NCBI GenBank assembly: GCA_964462135.1
Contig: CAYWWK010000005.1
Location: forward strand, 1-64,000
From: MGBC163016 sp964462135
GTDB lineage: Bacteria > Actinomycetota > Coriobacteriia > Coriobacteriales > Eggerthellaceae
Length of the DNA stretch: 64,000 bases
Direction of reading: 5' to 3'
Part shown: positions 1-8,223 of the stretch, one piece after another
Layout of the letters: each line of letters begins with the position of its first letter
Numbering within the stretch: position 1 is the stretch's first letter
The notes under the pieces: generated by a model
The model's input: the letters and a program-made list of their open reading frames with translations, nothing else
Told to the model about the DNA's origin: nothing
Databases searched by the model: none
Translations under genes and position numbers: made by a program

Positions 1-59
1 GCATCGACGTGGACGCCCAGATGGACAAAGCCCGCGAGCAGATGCGCAAGCTTTCCTAG
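1..59 (+). CDS. C-terminal end of an unidentified protein (partial)
   Basis: An open frame enters from the left edge and stops at TAG 57-59. The visible tail reads DVDAQMDKAREQMRKLS, a charged, probably helical end. The family cannot be recognised from 18 residues. The next gene begins 43 bases downstream on the same strand. Confidence 0.5.
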   Translation, partial: IDVDAQMDKAREQMRKLS

Positions 60-102
60 CTTTTTCGACCGTCGTCTTGCAGACCTGAAGTCGAAGGGGC
101 TA

Positions 103-828
103 ATGAAAGGGGAGCGAATGAGGGCGAAGTCGAGGGCAGTACGCCGCGAGAAGGAAGTGGCTAACCGTGTTGTGGAGCATCTTGCAAGCAACGAGGAGTT
201 CCACGACATGATGCAGCGCAACCTCGCGCCCTATCGGCGGCTTATGACCTACTACGAGTGCGCCATGATGGAGGTCGAGACGAAGTTTCGCGTGCTGGAT
301 TCGGAGTACAGGCTGCAACACGACCGCAATCCAATCGAGTCGATCAAGACCCGTCTGAAGAGCCCCGAGAGCCTGGCGAAGAAGCTGGTGCGGAAGGGCT
401 TCCCCATGTCGGTGGAGTCGGTTGAGGAGAACATATACGACGTTGCGGGCGTACGCGTGGTGTGCACGTTCCCTGATGACCTGTACACGCTTGCGGACGC
501 GCTGCTGGCTCAGGACGACGTCGAGCTCGTCGAGCGTCGCGACTACGTAGCTAGCCCCAAGCCCAGTGGGTACCGCAGTCTGCATCTGATCGTCGAGACA
601 CCCATCTTCCTGGAGTCCGATAAGCGTCTCATGAAGGTGGAGGTGCAGCTGCGCACCATATCCATGAATTTCTGGGCATCGCTGGAGCATCAGCTGCGCT
701 ACAAGAAGAACCTCCCCGATGGGGATGCGCGTGCTGTTGCTGCCGAACTCGCCGACCTGGCCGAGAGCGCAGCGGACCTGGACTCGCGCATGCAGGCGCT
801 AAGGGACTACCTTGACCGCCAAGAATAA
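103..828 (+). CDS. Small alarmone synthetase (RelA/SpoT-type GTP pyrophosphokinase)
   Basis: This 241-residue protein should transfer pyrophosphate from ATP to GDP or GTP to make (p)ppGpp in the cytosol. It has only the RelA/SpoT synthetase domain: IESIKTRLKS (78-87) with substrate-contacting basic residues, DVAGVRVVC from 113, YVASPKPSGYRSLH (148-161) and VEVQLRT (179-185), followed by a conserved Glu in SLEHQ. The HD hydrolase and the TGS/ACT regulatory domains of long RelA/SpoT are absent, as in the RelQ/YjbM group. The ATG at 118 is an alternative start, with AAAGGGGAG just before it; the start at 103 has GAAGGGG. It appears to be a single gene; the next gene is convergent. Confidence 0.88.
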   Translation: MKGERMRAKSRAVRREKEVANRVVEHLASNEEFHDMMQRNLAPYRRLMTYYECAMMEVETKFRVLDSEYRLQHDRNPIESIKTRLKSPESLAKKLVRKGFPMSVESVEENIYDVAGVRVVCTFPDDLYTLADALLAQDDVELVERRDYVASPKPSGYRSLHLIVETPIFLESDKRLMKVEVQLRTISMNFWASLEHQLRYKKNLPDGDARAVAAELADLAESAADLDSRMQALRDYLDRQE

Positions 829-875
829 AAACGGGGAGCTTTCTTGCTGCGTGGCATAGTACAGGAGCCTTTGAA

Positions 876-1769
876 TCATCCGCCGTCAACCTGCACGCTC
901 AGCTCGGTGTACGCCTCGGCCGCAATGTCGCCGGTGTATAGGGAAAGCTCCTGCTCGTAGACATCGCCGATGGGCTCGAACCCGCGCTCGCGCACCTCCT
1001 CCAGCAATTGGAAGTATGCCTGGAAGTACGGCTCACCCGAAGCCAGCATCTCATCTATGCTGGCGCAGCGCAACCGCTGGAAATAGCGCCCTGCAGGCCG
1101 GGTATGCCGCGTGCGCGTGCGTCCTGCTGGTGCCGCAGCGATGCACAGATGGAAATCGTTTTCGGGATGCCCATCCAGCAGTGCTTGCAAGCCCACGCGG
1201 TAACTCCCCTGCATCTGGTTTGCAAGGCCTTGATCCATGAGAAACAACTCGTCGTCTACCAGTTCCTCAACCTTCGGCCGACCATCGGCATCCGGCTCCT
1301 CCGCGGCGAAAAGACCCGAGAGGTCGGTCTCGAAGAACCGCTCCTCTTCCAAATCTACGAGGCGCCATCCCTCTTCCACTTCTCTCCACTGAGCCAACGC
1401 CCGGCTACGCTCAAGGGTCTTCTGTAGGAAGCGCCGTTGCGCATCCAGTGCCCGACGCTCGGTTTCGAGACGCTCCACCGATTTCTCAATGATGGCCTCA
1501 AGCTCAGCTTCCTGGGGATCTTCAAGGTAACGGCCGATATCCGCTAAGGAGCTGCCGGCCCGTTGCAAGGCCGTCACCAGCATGAAATCGCCCAGTTGCA
1601 ACGGCGAATAGCAGGCATAACCGTTGTTGGCCATGAATACGGGTTCTATCAGGCCGATATCGCGGTAATGGCGCAGAGTCTCCTTCGTGGTGCGGCAGAG
1701 CGCAGCGAATTGGCCGCTGTGCAGATAGCGGGATTCGGGTATCTCGAAGCTGGTTTCCTGGCTGCGCAT
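876..1769 (-). CDS. MerR-family regulator with GyrI-like effector domain
   Basis: The protein has 297 residues. An N-terminal winged HTH (about 14-83) includes KETLRHYRDIGLIEP, the usual MerR recognition and wing region, followed by a coiled-coil dimerisation helix (about 90-140). The C-terminal half resembles the GyrI/BmrR ligand-binding fold (SGEPYFQAYFQLLEEV, ELSLYTGDIAAEAYTEL). It lies back to back with an MFS efflux gene, and the shared 70-base gap carries a 19-bp-spacer promoter with a centred palindrome. By family logic it would sense a hydrophobic or cationic compound and switch on the exporter. Ligand unknown. Confidence 0.85.
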   Translation of the reverse strand: MRSQETSFEIPESRYLHSGQFAALCRTTKETLRHYRDIGLIEPVFMANNGYACYSPLQLGDFMLVTALQRAGSSLADIGRYLEDPQEAELEAIIEKSVERLETERRALDAQRRFLQKTLERSRALAQWREVEEGWRLVDLEEERFFETDLSGLFAAEEPDADGRPKVEELVDDELFLMDQGLANQMQGSYRVGLQALLDGHPENDFHLCIAAAPAGRTRTRHTRPAGRYFQRLRCASIDEMLASGEPYFQAYFQLLEEVRERGFEPIGDVYEQELSLYTGDIAAEAYTELSVQVDGG

Positions 1770-1778
1770 GAAAACTCC

Positions 1779-1809
1779 TTGACTGCGTGGTTACCACGCA
1801 GTTTACCAT
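1779..1809 (+). promoter_or_regulatory. MerR-type promoter and operator of the MFS gene
   Basis: The -35 TTGACT (1779-1784) and -10 TACCAT (1804-1809) are separated by 19 bases instead of 17, the hallmark of MerR-activated promoters. Within the spacer lies a perfect inverted repeat, ACTGCGTGG (1782-1790) and CCACGCAGT (1794-1802), around TTA. It points toward the MFS gene. Confidence 0.85.
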
Positions 1810-1848
1810 GGCTGCGAACCGACGGCTGCAGCGAAGGGGATGATGGCT

Positions 1849-3108
1849 ATGCTCGTATTCGGTAACGAGAGGAATGCGAATGGAAGGCTGCTTCCCATCC
1901 ATTGGAGGCGCGCTATCGCGATCATATGGACGGGTCAGGCATTGTCGGTGCTTGCCACGTGCGCTGCCACCTTCGCGGTCATCTGGCATGTCACCACGAC
2001 GGAGGACTCGGCGCTTGCGCTATCGGCCGTGGGCGTCGCGGCGCTTCTGCCCACGGCGCTGCTTTCGCCCTTCGGCGGCGTGGCCGCGGATCGGTTCGAC
2101 AAGCGCCAGCTGATGATCGTCGCTGACGGCTCGGCAGGGGCTTTCTCGCTGGCCATGGCCGTGTTGGCTCTGTTGGAGGCACTACCGCTCTGGCTGCTGC
2201 TGGGACTCCTCGCCGTGCGCTCGGCCGCCCAGGCCTTCCACGGCCCGGCGCTCATGGCGCTCATGCCCGAGCTCGTGCCCGAGCGCGATATGGTGCGCAT
2301 CAACACGCTGGACCAGGCCCTTTCCAGCTTGTCAGCCATCGGCGGACCGGTGCTGGGCATCCTGCTATACACGGCCTGGGGCTTTGCGGCCGTGCTGCTC
2401 ATGGACGCAGCTTGCGCAGCGGTGGCGTGCCTCTGTCTGGCTGCGGCACGGCTTCCCTATGCGCGTAGCACCAGCGTCTCCCATGATGGGGTGGGAACGG
2501 AATTGCGCGAGGGTCTGACCGCCATCACGTCCAATCCGGGGGTGCGTGCGCTTCTGGCCCTGGCTATGGCGGCAATGTTGCTGTTCCTGCCGCTAGGTAC
2601 CCTGAGCCCCCTTATGACCTATAACTGGTTCGGCGGCGATGGATTGGCTGCGTCACTTGTGGAGGCCGCTGGCGGCATCGGACTGCTGGTGGGCTCCGTC
2701 GCCATGATGGCGTGGGGCGGCGGCAAGCGCCTCGTGGGCGTCCTAGTGGGCGCCGGCATCGCCATAGGCGCCTGTTGCATCGTCTGCGGTCTACTGCCGC
2801 GCGACGGGTTCCCGGTGTTTGTCGTTGCCATGGGGCTGGCCCTTGCGGGGACGGCGGTGTTCAACGCGCCCATCATCCCGCTTATGCAGAAGCGTGTGGA
2901 CCCCGCCAAGTTCGGCCGCGTGATGGGGCTGTTCGGGGCTTTGACCGCACTGGCCTATCCGGTGGGGCTCTTCATCGCGGGTCCGGCGGCCGATGCCCTG
3001 GGCCTCAACCGCTGGTTCGTGTTGATAGGGGTAGTCCTGTGCGCGCTCATGGCGGCTTTCTCGTTCTGCCAACCGCTGCGCGCCCTGGATGGTCCCGCGG
3101 AGGACTGA
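1849..3108 (+). CDS. MFS efflux transporter (DHA3/EntS-like)
   Basis: A polytopic membrane protein of about 419 residues with roughly 12 hydrophobic segments, typical of major facilitator drug exporters. The loop after the second segment carries GGVAADRFDKRQLM, the MFS signature A variant. GPALMALMPELVPERD and later AGPAADALGLN fit the macrolide/enterobactin exporter branch. Three in-frame ATGs lie at 1840, 1843 and 1849; GAAGGGG (1833-1839) is best spaced for 1849. Transcription likely starts from the MerR-type promoter just upstream, so export of the regulator's ligand is the natural inference. Substrate unknown. Confidence 0.85.
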   Translation: MLVFGNERNANGRLLPIHWRRAIAIIWTGQALSVLATCAATFAVIWHVTTTEDSALALSAVGVAALLPTALLSPFGGVAADRFDKRQLMIVADGSAGAFSLAMAVLALLEALPLWLLLGLLAVRSAAQAFHGPALMALMPELVPERDMVRINTLDQALSSLSAIGGPVLGILLYTAWGFAAVLLMDAACAAVACLCLAAARLPYARSTSVSHDGVGTELREGLTAITSNPGVRALLALAMAAMLLFLPLGTLSPLMTYNWFGGDGLAASLVEAAGGIGLLVGSVAMMAWGGGKRLVGVLVGAGIAIGACCIVCGLLPRDGFPVFVVAMGLALAGTAVFNAPIIPLMQKRVDPAKFGRVMGLFGALTALAYPVGLFIAGPAADALGLNRWFVLIGVVLCALMAAFSFCQPLRALDGPAED

Positions 3109-3191
3109 GGCCTGGATGCGATGATTCTGACTTTCATCGGAGAAGAGATGCATCCATTGCATCCGCCCCCACTGTCACGCACTGACACACC

Positions 3192-3866
3192 TTACCCGGG
3201 CGGAAGCGGCACCATGTCCAGGCGAAGCGTCTGCTCGACCACCTTCATGAGCGCGTCGTCATCGATATCGGGTTTGACCTTCACTAGCCCCACCAGCCCG
3301 AATATTGCCACGCAGAACATCTCGTGAACCATCTCGATCTCGATATCGTGGTATTCCGCGTACTGCTTCGCTATGTGGTCGGACAGGCAGTCCGCAGCCT
3401 CGCGCGTGGCGCGAACGTCGAAGGCATCGCGGATTCCCAGTTCTTCCAGCACGCGGATCATCGGCCGAGGGTTCCCGGCCTTGTCGTACAGCGAGTAGCG
3501 GAAGGTGCGAATGCACTTCTTCAACGACCCGGGCGTGTCACCGAACACGCGCTCCTCGTTCCACACGATCACGCTCTCGACGAGGTCCTCCACATAGTCG
3601 TCGATGACGGCCTCCACGACGCCGTTCCTGTTGCCGAAGTGGTAGTAGACCAACTCGCGCGTCACGCTCGCCTCGAAGGCGATGGCGGCCACCGAGGTGG
3701 CGCGCACCCCTGCGGACTCGAAGAGCTTGCGCGCCGCGGCGACGATGGCCCCCGGAGTGCCCTGCAGCCTGCGGGACTCCTTCAGGTCGCGCCTCTTCTC
3801 GCGTACGCATGACGCCGCCTGCTGGGGCGTCAGCTTGCCGTAGTCTCGGGCGCGCGTGGATGCCAT
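3192..3866 (-). CDS. TetR/AcrR-family regulator
   Basis: The protein has 224 residues with a basic N-terminal tail. The HTH (about 35-85) reads AARKLFESAGVRATSVAAIA then VTRELVYYHFGNRNG, the classic TetR pattern ending in YYHFGN. The remaining helical part should bind a ligand and dimerise. It is transcribed away from a membrane-protein gene, and a perfect 9+9 palindrome lies in the shared 132-base gap, so repression of both genes is likely. An equivalent TetR/membrane-protein arrangement recurs at 19.4-20.9 kb. Confidence 0.85.
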   Translation of the reverse strand: MASTRARDYGKLTPQQAASCVREKRRDLKESRRLQGTPGAIVAAARKLFESAGVRATSVAAIAFEASVTRELVYYHFGNRNGVVEAVIDDYVEDLVESVIVWNEERVFGDTPGSLKKCIRTFRYSLYDKAGNPRPMIRVLEELGIRDAFDVRATREAADCLSDHIAKQYAEYHDIEIEMVHEMFCVAIFGLVGLVKVKPDIDDDALMKVVEQTLRLDMVPLPPG

Positions 3867-3894
3867 GAAGCCTTTCCTTGCCGTGGCGATTGTC

Positions 3895-3921
3895 TTTCAC
3901 ATAATGCGACGATATGTGAAA
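3895..3921. promoter_or_regulatory. Palindromic TetR operator candidate
   Basis: TTTCACATA (3895-3903) and TATGTGAAA (3913-3921) form a perfect 9-bp inverted repeat around a 9-base spacer. It sits between the divergent tetR start (3866) and the membrane-protein start (3999), where a TetR dimer would be expected to bind. Confidence 0.7.
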
Positions 3922-3998
3922 TCTTATGGTAGCAGCTTTTGCTAGACTTCGCGCTAACGAGGCCACCGCCAATGCAGTCGCCGACGAAGGGAGACACC

Positions 3999-4961
3999 GT
4001 GGGAATCCTCTACCAGGCCGAGGACCCGATCTATTGGGTCATATGGCTGTTCGTGCTGTTCGCGCTGATGGCGTTCAACGAGCTCGGGCGCGTCAAGCTG
4101 TGGTGCGGGCTCGCGCTGTTCGCGGTCGTGCCCATAGCGCTGACCATCTTCGTCTGGCCCACCACCGCCGCGCCCGGCAACGAGTACGGCACCGGCACGT
4201 GGTTCAACTGGGTCAAGACGTACTCGGCGCTGGCCGGATGCCTAGGGTTCATCGCCTTGCGCTTCGTGAAGTGGCGCGGCAAGGACGGCAAGACGCACTA
4301 CCTCTACGAGAAGAAATGGGCGCTGTGCTTCCCGCCGCTTATCCTTGCCATCAACATCGCCGAGGCCGTCATCCGCGACTTCCAGGTGTTCGGTTTCGCC
4401 CTGTGGCAGGGCGGCGTGGTCGAGAACCTGTGGACCATATCGGGCCCGTGGAACATCATGAACGGCATCGCGGGCATACTGAACATTATCACCATCTGCG
4501 GCTGGTTCGGCATCTTCATCTCGAAGGACCCGTCGAAGGACATGATCTGGCCCGACATGATCTGGGCATGGGTCATCGCCTACGACCTGTGGAACTTCGC
4601 CTACACCTACAACTGCATATCCGACCATTCCGCCTACTGCGGTCTGGCGCTGCTGCTTGCATGCACCATTCCGACGTTCTTCATAAAACGGGGCGCCTGG
4701 CTGCAGCACCGGGCGCAGACGTTGGCCCTGTGGATCATGTTCGTCATGACCATCCCGCAGTTCGCCGACGTGCTGGCACCCATCCCCACCACGCACAACC
4801 CCACGGCGTTCTTCGTGGTCAGCCTGCTGGCCTTGGCGTCAAACGTGGCGCTGGCCGCCTACCAGTTCTACCGCATCCGCAAGCTGAAGCTCAACCCGCT
4901 GAAGGACCAGATCTACGCCGATACCAAGACCTACCAGCGCATCGAGGCCGAGAACCGCTAA
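3999..4961 (+). CDS. Multi-pass membrane protein, DUF5692-like
   Basis: A GTG start at 3999, preceded by GAAGGGAG (3986-3993), gives a 320-residue protein with about eight to nine hydrophobic helices. It is rich in Trp, Tyr and Asn within membrane segments (WVKTYSALAGCLGF, AWVIAYDLWNFAYTYN) and ends in a charged helix, RIRKLKLNPLKDQI. I recall it as resembling the DUF5692 family of uncharacterised membrane proteins; I am only moderately sure of that name. A divergent TetR gene and its palindrome suggest ligand-controlled expression, as for a transporter or sensor. A strong terminator follows. Confidence 0.65.
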   Translation: MGILYQAEDPIYWVIWLFVLFALMAFNELGRVKLWCGLALFAVVPIALTIFVWPTTAAPGNEYGTGTWFNWVKTYSALAGCLGFIALRFVKWRGKDGKTHYLYEKKWALCFPPLILAINIAEAVIRDFQVFGFALWQGGVVENLWTISGPWNIMNGIAGILNIITICGWFGIFISKDPSKDMIWPDMIWAWVIAYDLWNFAYTYNCISDHSAYCGLALLLACTIPTFFIKRGAWLQHRAQTLALWIMFVMTIPQFADVLAPIPTTHNPTAFFVVSLLALASNVALAAYQFYRIRKLKLNPLKDQIYADTKTYQRIEAENR

Positions 4962-4986
4962 AGGCGGTTGGCCAGGGAAATTGGAA

Positions 4987-5019
4987 GGGGCGGCTCGCAA
5001 GTGCGGGCCGCCCCTTTTT
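4987..5019 (+). terminator. Rho-independent terminator
   Basis: GGGGCGGC (4987-4994) pairs with GCCGCCCC (5007-5014), followed by five T (5015-5019), just after the membrane-protein gene. Confidence 0.85.
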
Positions 5020-5209
5020 CGATCGTCTTTGCACGAGCTAGCGGAAGATATCGTCGTGGGTTCCCGTTCTCTGGAAGCGAACGTCCCCTGTCACGCCGAT
5101 TTGCTTGCATGTCCGAATCCCGCCAGTTGTTGATTCACGACGGCGTAGAATCGATGCATGCAGACGACGCCGCGGCTACCCGCGGCCCACGAAGGGAGGC
5201 GACGACGCC

Positions 5210-6664
5210 ATGGCGCTCGATCAGGACGCATGCTACGAGGCCCTGAAGTCGAAGGACGGCCGCTTCGACGGCCAGTTCTTCGTAGGTGTGTCGTCGACGG
5301 GCATATACTGCCGCCCAGTTTGCCGAGCAAAGCTTCCGAAGAGGCAGAACTGCACGTTTTTCGAATCGTCAGCGCAGGCCGAGGCCGCTGGGTACCGTCC
5401 ATGCCTGCAATGCCGCCCCGAACTGGCCCCGGGCATGGCGCCAGTCGACTCTGAGCGCACGCTCGCCAAGCGGGCGGCTCGCATACTGCGTGAGGAATGC
5501 GGTTTGCCGGTTGACTTCGAGGCGCTTGCAGGAAGGCTCGGGTACACTGGCCGTCACCTCAGGCGCGCCTTCGTCGAAGAGTTCGGCGTGACTCCGAACC
5601 AGTACCTGCAGACCTGCCGCCTGCTTCTGGCCAAGCAGCTGCTGACCACCACCGACCTGAGGGTGTCGCACATCGCCGAGATGGTGGGATTCGGAAGCAC
5701 GCGGCAGTTCAACGAGGTGTTCAAGAAGCATTACAGCCTGACGCCCAGCAGCCTGCGGCGTGGCCGCCGCGTGCCTGAGGGTGGCGAAGCGGTCGTCATC
5801 GAACTTGACTACCGACCACCGTTCGCCTGGGATCGGCTGCTGGGTTTCCTCGAGCTGCGCGCGATCCCGGGCGTCGAGGCCGTGCGCGACGGCATCTACT
5901 ACCGCGCGTCGCACCTTCCCGACGGCCACGGAGGCGTGGCGCGCGGATGGATATCGGTCAGCCCGCAGCAGGGGCGAAACCGTGTCGAGGTGCGGGTGTC
6001 TGCGTCGCTTCTGAGTGCGCTCCCCCAGATCATAGCCCGCGTGCGCCACCAGTTCGACTTGGACTGCAACCCCCAAGCCATAGATGAGGGGCTGCAAGGG
6101 TTCGCGAAGTGGTTCCCCGATGCCTATCTTCCTGGGACGCGCCTGCCCGGATGCTTCGATGCTTTCGAGATGTGCGTGCGTGCCGTCCTTGGGCAACAGA
6201 TATCCGTGAAAGGCGCAAGCACCTTGGCTGGTCGCATGGCGGAGAGGTTCGGAGCACCCGTGGATTCACCCGTCGAGGGAATAAGGTGTACCTTCCCCAG
6301 TGCCGAGGATATTGCCGAACTTGGCGACGGCGTCCAGGACGCGTTGGGCTCGCTTGGCATAGTGGGCGCACGCACCCGCACTATAGGCGTTCTGGCCCGG
6401 GCGCTTTCGGAGGGGTCGATCGACCTGTCCTATGGTGCCGACCCGGAGGTCGTCATCTCTGCGTTGATGGAACTGCCAGGAATAGGTCCGTGGACCGCGC
6501 AGTATGTGTCCATGCGTGCGACCGGCAACCCCGACGCGTTCCCCGCAACCGACCTGGGCGTGAGGAAGGCGATGGACGGGCTCAGTCAGAAAGAGATAGA
6601 GACGGCTGCCGAAAGCTGGAGGCCTTGGCGGTCGTACGCCACCATCAATCTGTGGTCCCATTGA
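5210..6664 (+). CDS. Ada-AlkA fusion: methylphosphotriester sensor, AraC HTH and 3-methyladenine DNA glycosylase
   Basis: The protein has 484 residues from ATG 5210 (AAGGGAGG upstream). Residues 1-75 form the Ada zinc domain with C34, C38, C65 and C68; one of these should accept methyl from phosphotriesters. Residues about 90-185 are an AraC-type double HTH (HIAEMVGFGSTRQFNEVF). The rest is AlkA: an N-terminal domain, then the helix-hairpin-helix glycosylase core ELPGIGPWTAQYVSMRA, with catalytic Asp448 in FPATDLGVRKA. One chain therefore joins damage sensing, transcriptional activation and base excision. The methylguanine transferase domain of E. coli Ada is missing here and is supplied by the next gene, 23 bases downstream. 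Confidence 0.92.
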   Translation: MALDQDACYEALKSKDGRFDGQFFVGVSSTGIYCRPVCRAKLPKRQNCTFFESSAQAEAAGYRPCLQCRPELAPGMAPVDSERTLAKRAARILREECGLPVDFEALAGRLGYTGRHLRRAFVEEFGVTPNQYLQTCRLLLAKQLLTTTDLRVSHIAEMVGFGSTRQFNEVFKKHYSLTPSSLRRGRRVPEGGEAVVIELDYRPPFAWDRLLGFLELRAIPGVEAVRDGIYYRASHLPDGHGGVARGWISVSPQQGRNRVEVRVSASLLSALPQIIARVRHQFDLDCNPQAIDEGLQGFAKWFPDAYLPGTRLPGCFDAFEMCVRAVLGQQISVKGASTLAGRMAERFGAPVDSPVEGIRCTFPSAEDIAELGDGVQDALGSLGIVGARTRTIGVLARALSEGSIDLSYGADPEVVISALMELPGIGPWTAQYVSMRATGNPDAFPATDLGVRKAMDGLSQKEIETAAESWRPWRSYATINLWSH

Positions 6665-6687
6665 GGACCTTGACGAAAGGAAGCGGA

Positions 6688-7260
6688 ATGGGAACGAAAG
6701 CAACCAACAAGAAGGCCCCTCAGGCCTATGCGTCCTGTACCTACGAGTCGCCCGTGGGCACGTTGACGCTGGCGGCGGCCGACGATGGGCTGAAGGGCCT
6801 CTGGCTGGACGGCCAGAAGTACTTCGCCGGAACGCTGGACGCACCGATGGAGGAAGGTTCGAACAAGCACCTCGACGCCGCGTGCGCATGGCTCGACGAG
6901 TACTTCGATGGCAAGAACCCTTCATTGGATGGGCTTGCGCTGGCACCTATTGGCAGTGATTTCCAAAAGGTAGTCTGGCAGCTTCTATGCGAGATTCCGC
7001 TGGGAAGTACGCGTACCTATGGCGAGCTTGCCCGCGACGCGGCGGCACGCATGGGGAAGAAGGCCATGAGCGCCCAAGCCACGGGAGGCGCTGTGGGACA
7101 CAACCCCATCAGCATCATCATCCCGTGCCATCGCGTGGTTGGTGCCACAGGAAGCCTGACGGGCTACGCAGGAGGGATATCCCGCAAGCTCAAGCTGCTC
7201 GAACACGAAGGCGTCGACTGCAGCGGCTTCTTCATCCCGGCCAAGAGCACCGCTCCCTGA
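6688..7260 (+). CDS. ogt: Methylated-DNA--protein-cysteine S-methyltransferase
   Basis: A suicidal repair enzyme of 190 residues that moves the alkyl group from O6-methylguanine to its own cysteine. The active-site motif is PCHRVV with Cys147, preceded by the helix-turn-helix region (GSTRTYGELARDAAAR), which contains the arginine-finger region, and the asparagine hinge GHNP. The start at 6688 has GAAAGGAAG upstream; reading further upstream in frame gives non-homologous residues. It follows the Ada-AlkA fusion by 23 bases and is probably co-induced with it, completing the adaptive response. Confidence 0.92.
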   Translation: MGTKATNKKAPQAYASCTYESPVGTLTLAAADDGLKGLWLDGQKYFAGTLDAPMEEGSNKHLDAACAWLDEYFDGKNPSLDGLALAPIGSDFQKVVWQLLCEIPLGSTRTYGELARDAAARMGKKAMSAQATGGAVGHNPISIIIPCHRVVGATGSLTGYAGGISRKLKLLEHEGVDCSGFFIPAKSTAP

Positions 7261-7362
7261 GATCAATACGGGAGCAGCATCGATGACATTGGGGCCATCT
7301 CAGCATCTCTCACCAATGCGGCGCTGCACCTTGCACATGAATATCCTGCATCAGAAAACGCA

Positions 7363-8160
7363 TTATCTGAAAAGAAGCTCATGGTAGATGTCCTCGTCCT
7401 TCTGTCCGAACACGTTGAATATCACGTGGATGTCCAATCTATTGCGGTTAAGCCAATCCCGGACCGTCGTCACCGCGATCCGTGCCGCCTCGTCTTGCGG
7501 GAATCCGAAAACCCCTGTGCTTATACAGCAGAAGGCGATGCTCTTGGCCCCGATCTCCTTTGCTGCATCAAGACAGCTCCGGTAGGAGCAGGCGAGCAGC
7601 CCCCTGTCGGCTTCACTCGGGGCTCCATCAGCAATTGGCCCCACCGTATGGGCCACCCACTTCGATGGCAGATTGTAGGCGCTTGTCACCTTCGCCATGC
7701 CCGTTGGTTCAGCATGTCCCTGCTCACGCATGATGCGATTGCATTCGGCGCGCAGCTGGACCCCTGCGAACGTGTGGATTGCATTGTCGATGCAGAAATG
7801 CCCCGGAACCCAGCATCCCAGCATCTGAGAATTCGCCGCGTTCACGATGGCGTCTGCCGCAAGAGTCGTTATGTCTCCGCGCCAAAGGCTCATCCGGGAA
7901 TCCGACGGAACTCGTGGCAATGCATCGGCATCGGTTATGCCGGCCTTCTCGATGCGTTCGCGAAGCATCCTGTCCTGCGTATCAAGGATGTCCTCGGGCA
8001 CCGACATTGGTTCTCGCATGTTCACAAGATCGCGATACAGGCTGAAGAGCCTGTCCGCACTGCCGCAGGCATCGTTGATCATCTTCTCCGCCTCATCGCT
8101 GCCATAACGTTCTTCTGCGAAGAATCTCACACAACAGGTCAGGTCATCATGCGCTGTCAT
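7363..8160 (-). CDS. Zinc-containing macro-domain protein-ADP-ribose hydrolase
   Basis: The protein has about 265 residues. A helical N-terminal part of about 90 residues precedes a macro domain that starts at LWRGDITTLAADAIVNAANS. The insertion GCWVPGHFCIDNAIH carries the Cys/His ligands typical of zinc-containing macro domains, and CCISTGVFGFP matches the ADP-ribose phosphate loop. Family members remove ADP-ribose from proteins. The partners found with the streptococcal enzymes (SirTM, GcvH-L) are not nearby. The start is uncertain: ATGs at 8187, 8163 and 8160 are in frame, and AAGAAGGA fits the last two. It lies 36 bases after the DUF362 gene on the same strand. Confidence 0.85.
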   Translation of the reverse strand: MTAHDDLTCCVRFFAEERYGSDEAEKMINDACGSADRLFSLYRDLVNMREPMSVPEDILDTQDRMLRERIEKAGITDADALPRVPSDSRMSLWRGDITTLAADAIVNAANSQMLGCWVPGHFCIDNAIHTFAGVQLRAECNRIMREQGHAEPTGMAKVTSAYNLPSKWVAHTVGPIADGAPSEADRGLLACSYRSCLDAAKEIGAKSIAFCCISTGVFGFPQDEAARIAVTTVRDWLNRNRLDIHVIFNVFGQKDEDIYHELLFR

Positions 8161-8223
8161 CATTCCATTCCTTCTTGATGGTGCCATGGAGGCATATTTC
8201 CTAGCAGAAAGAAGCTGAACAGA

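Noticed and set aside
3926..5041. 371-codon frame overlapping the DUF5692-like gene
   Set aside because: His/Arg-rich composition typical of an out-of-frame reading; the overlapping frame has membrane helices and a good start.
7249..7275. Terminator after ogt
   Set aside because: GCTCCC and GGGAGC can pair, but the stem is short and no T-run follows.
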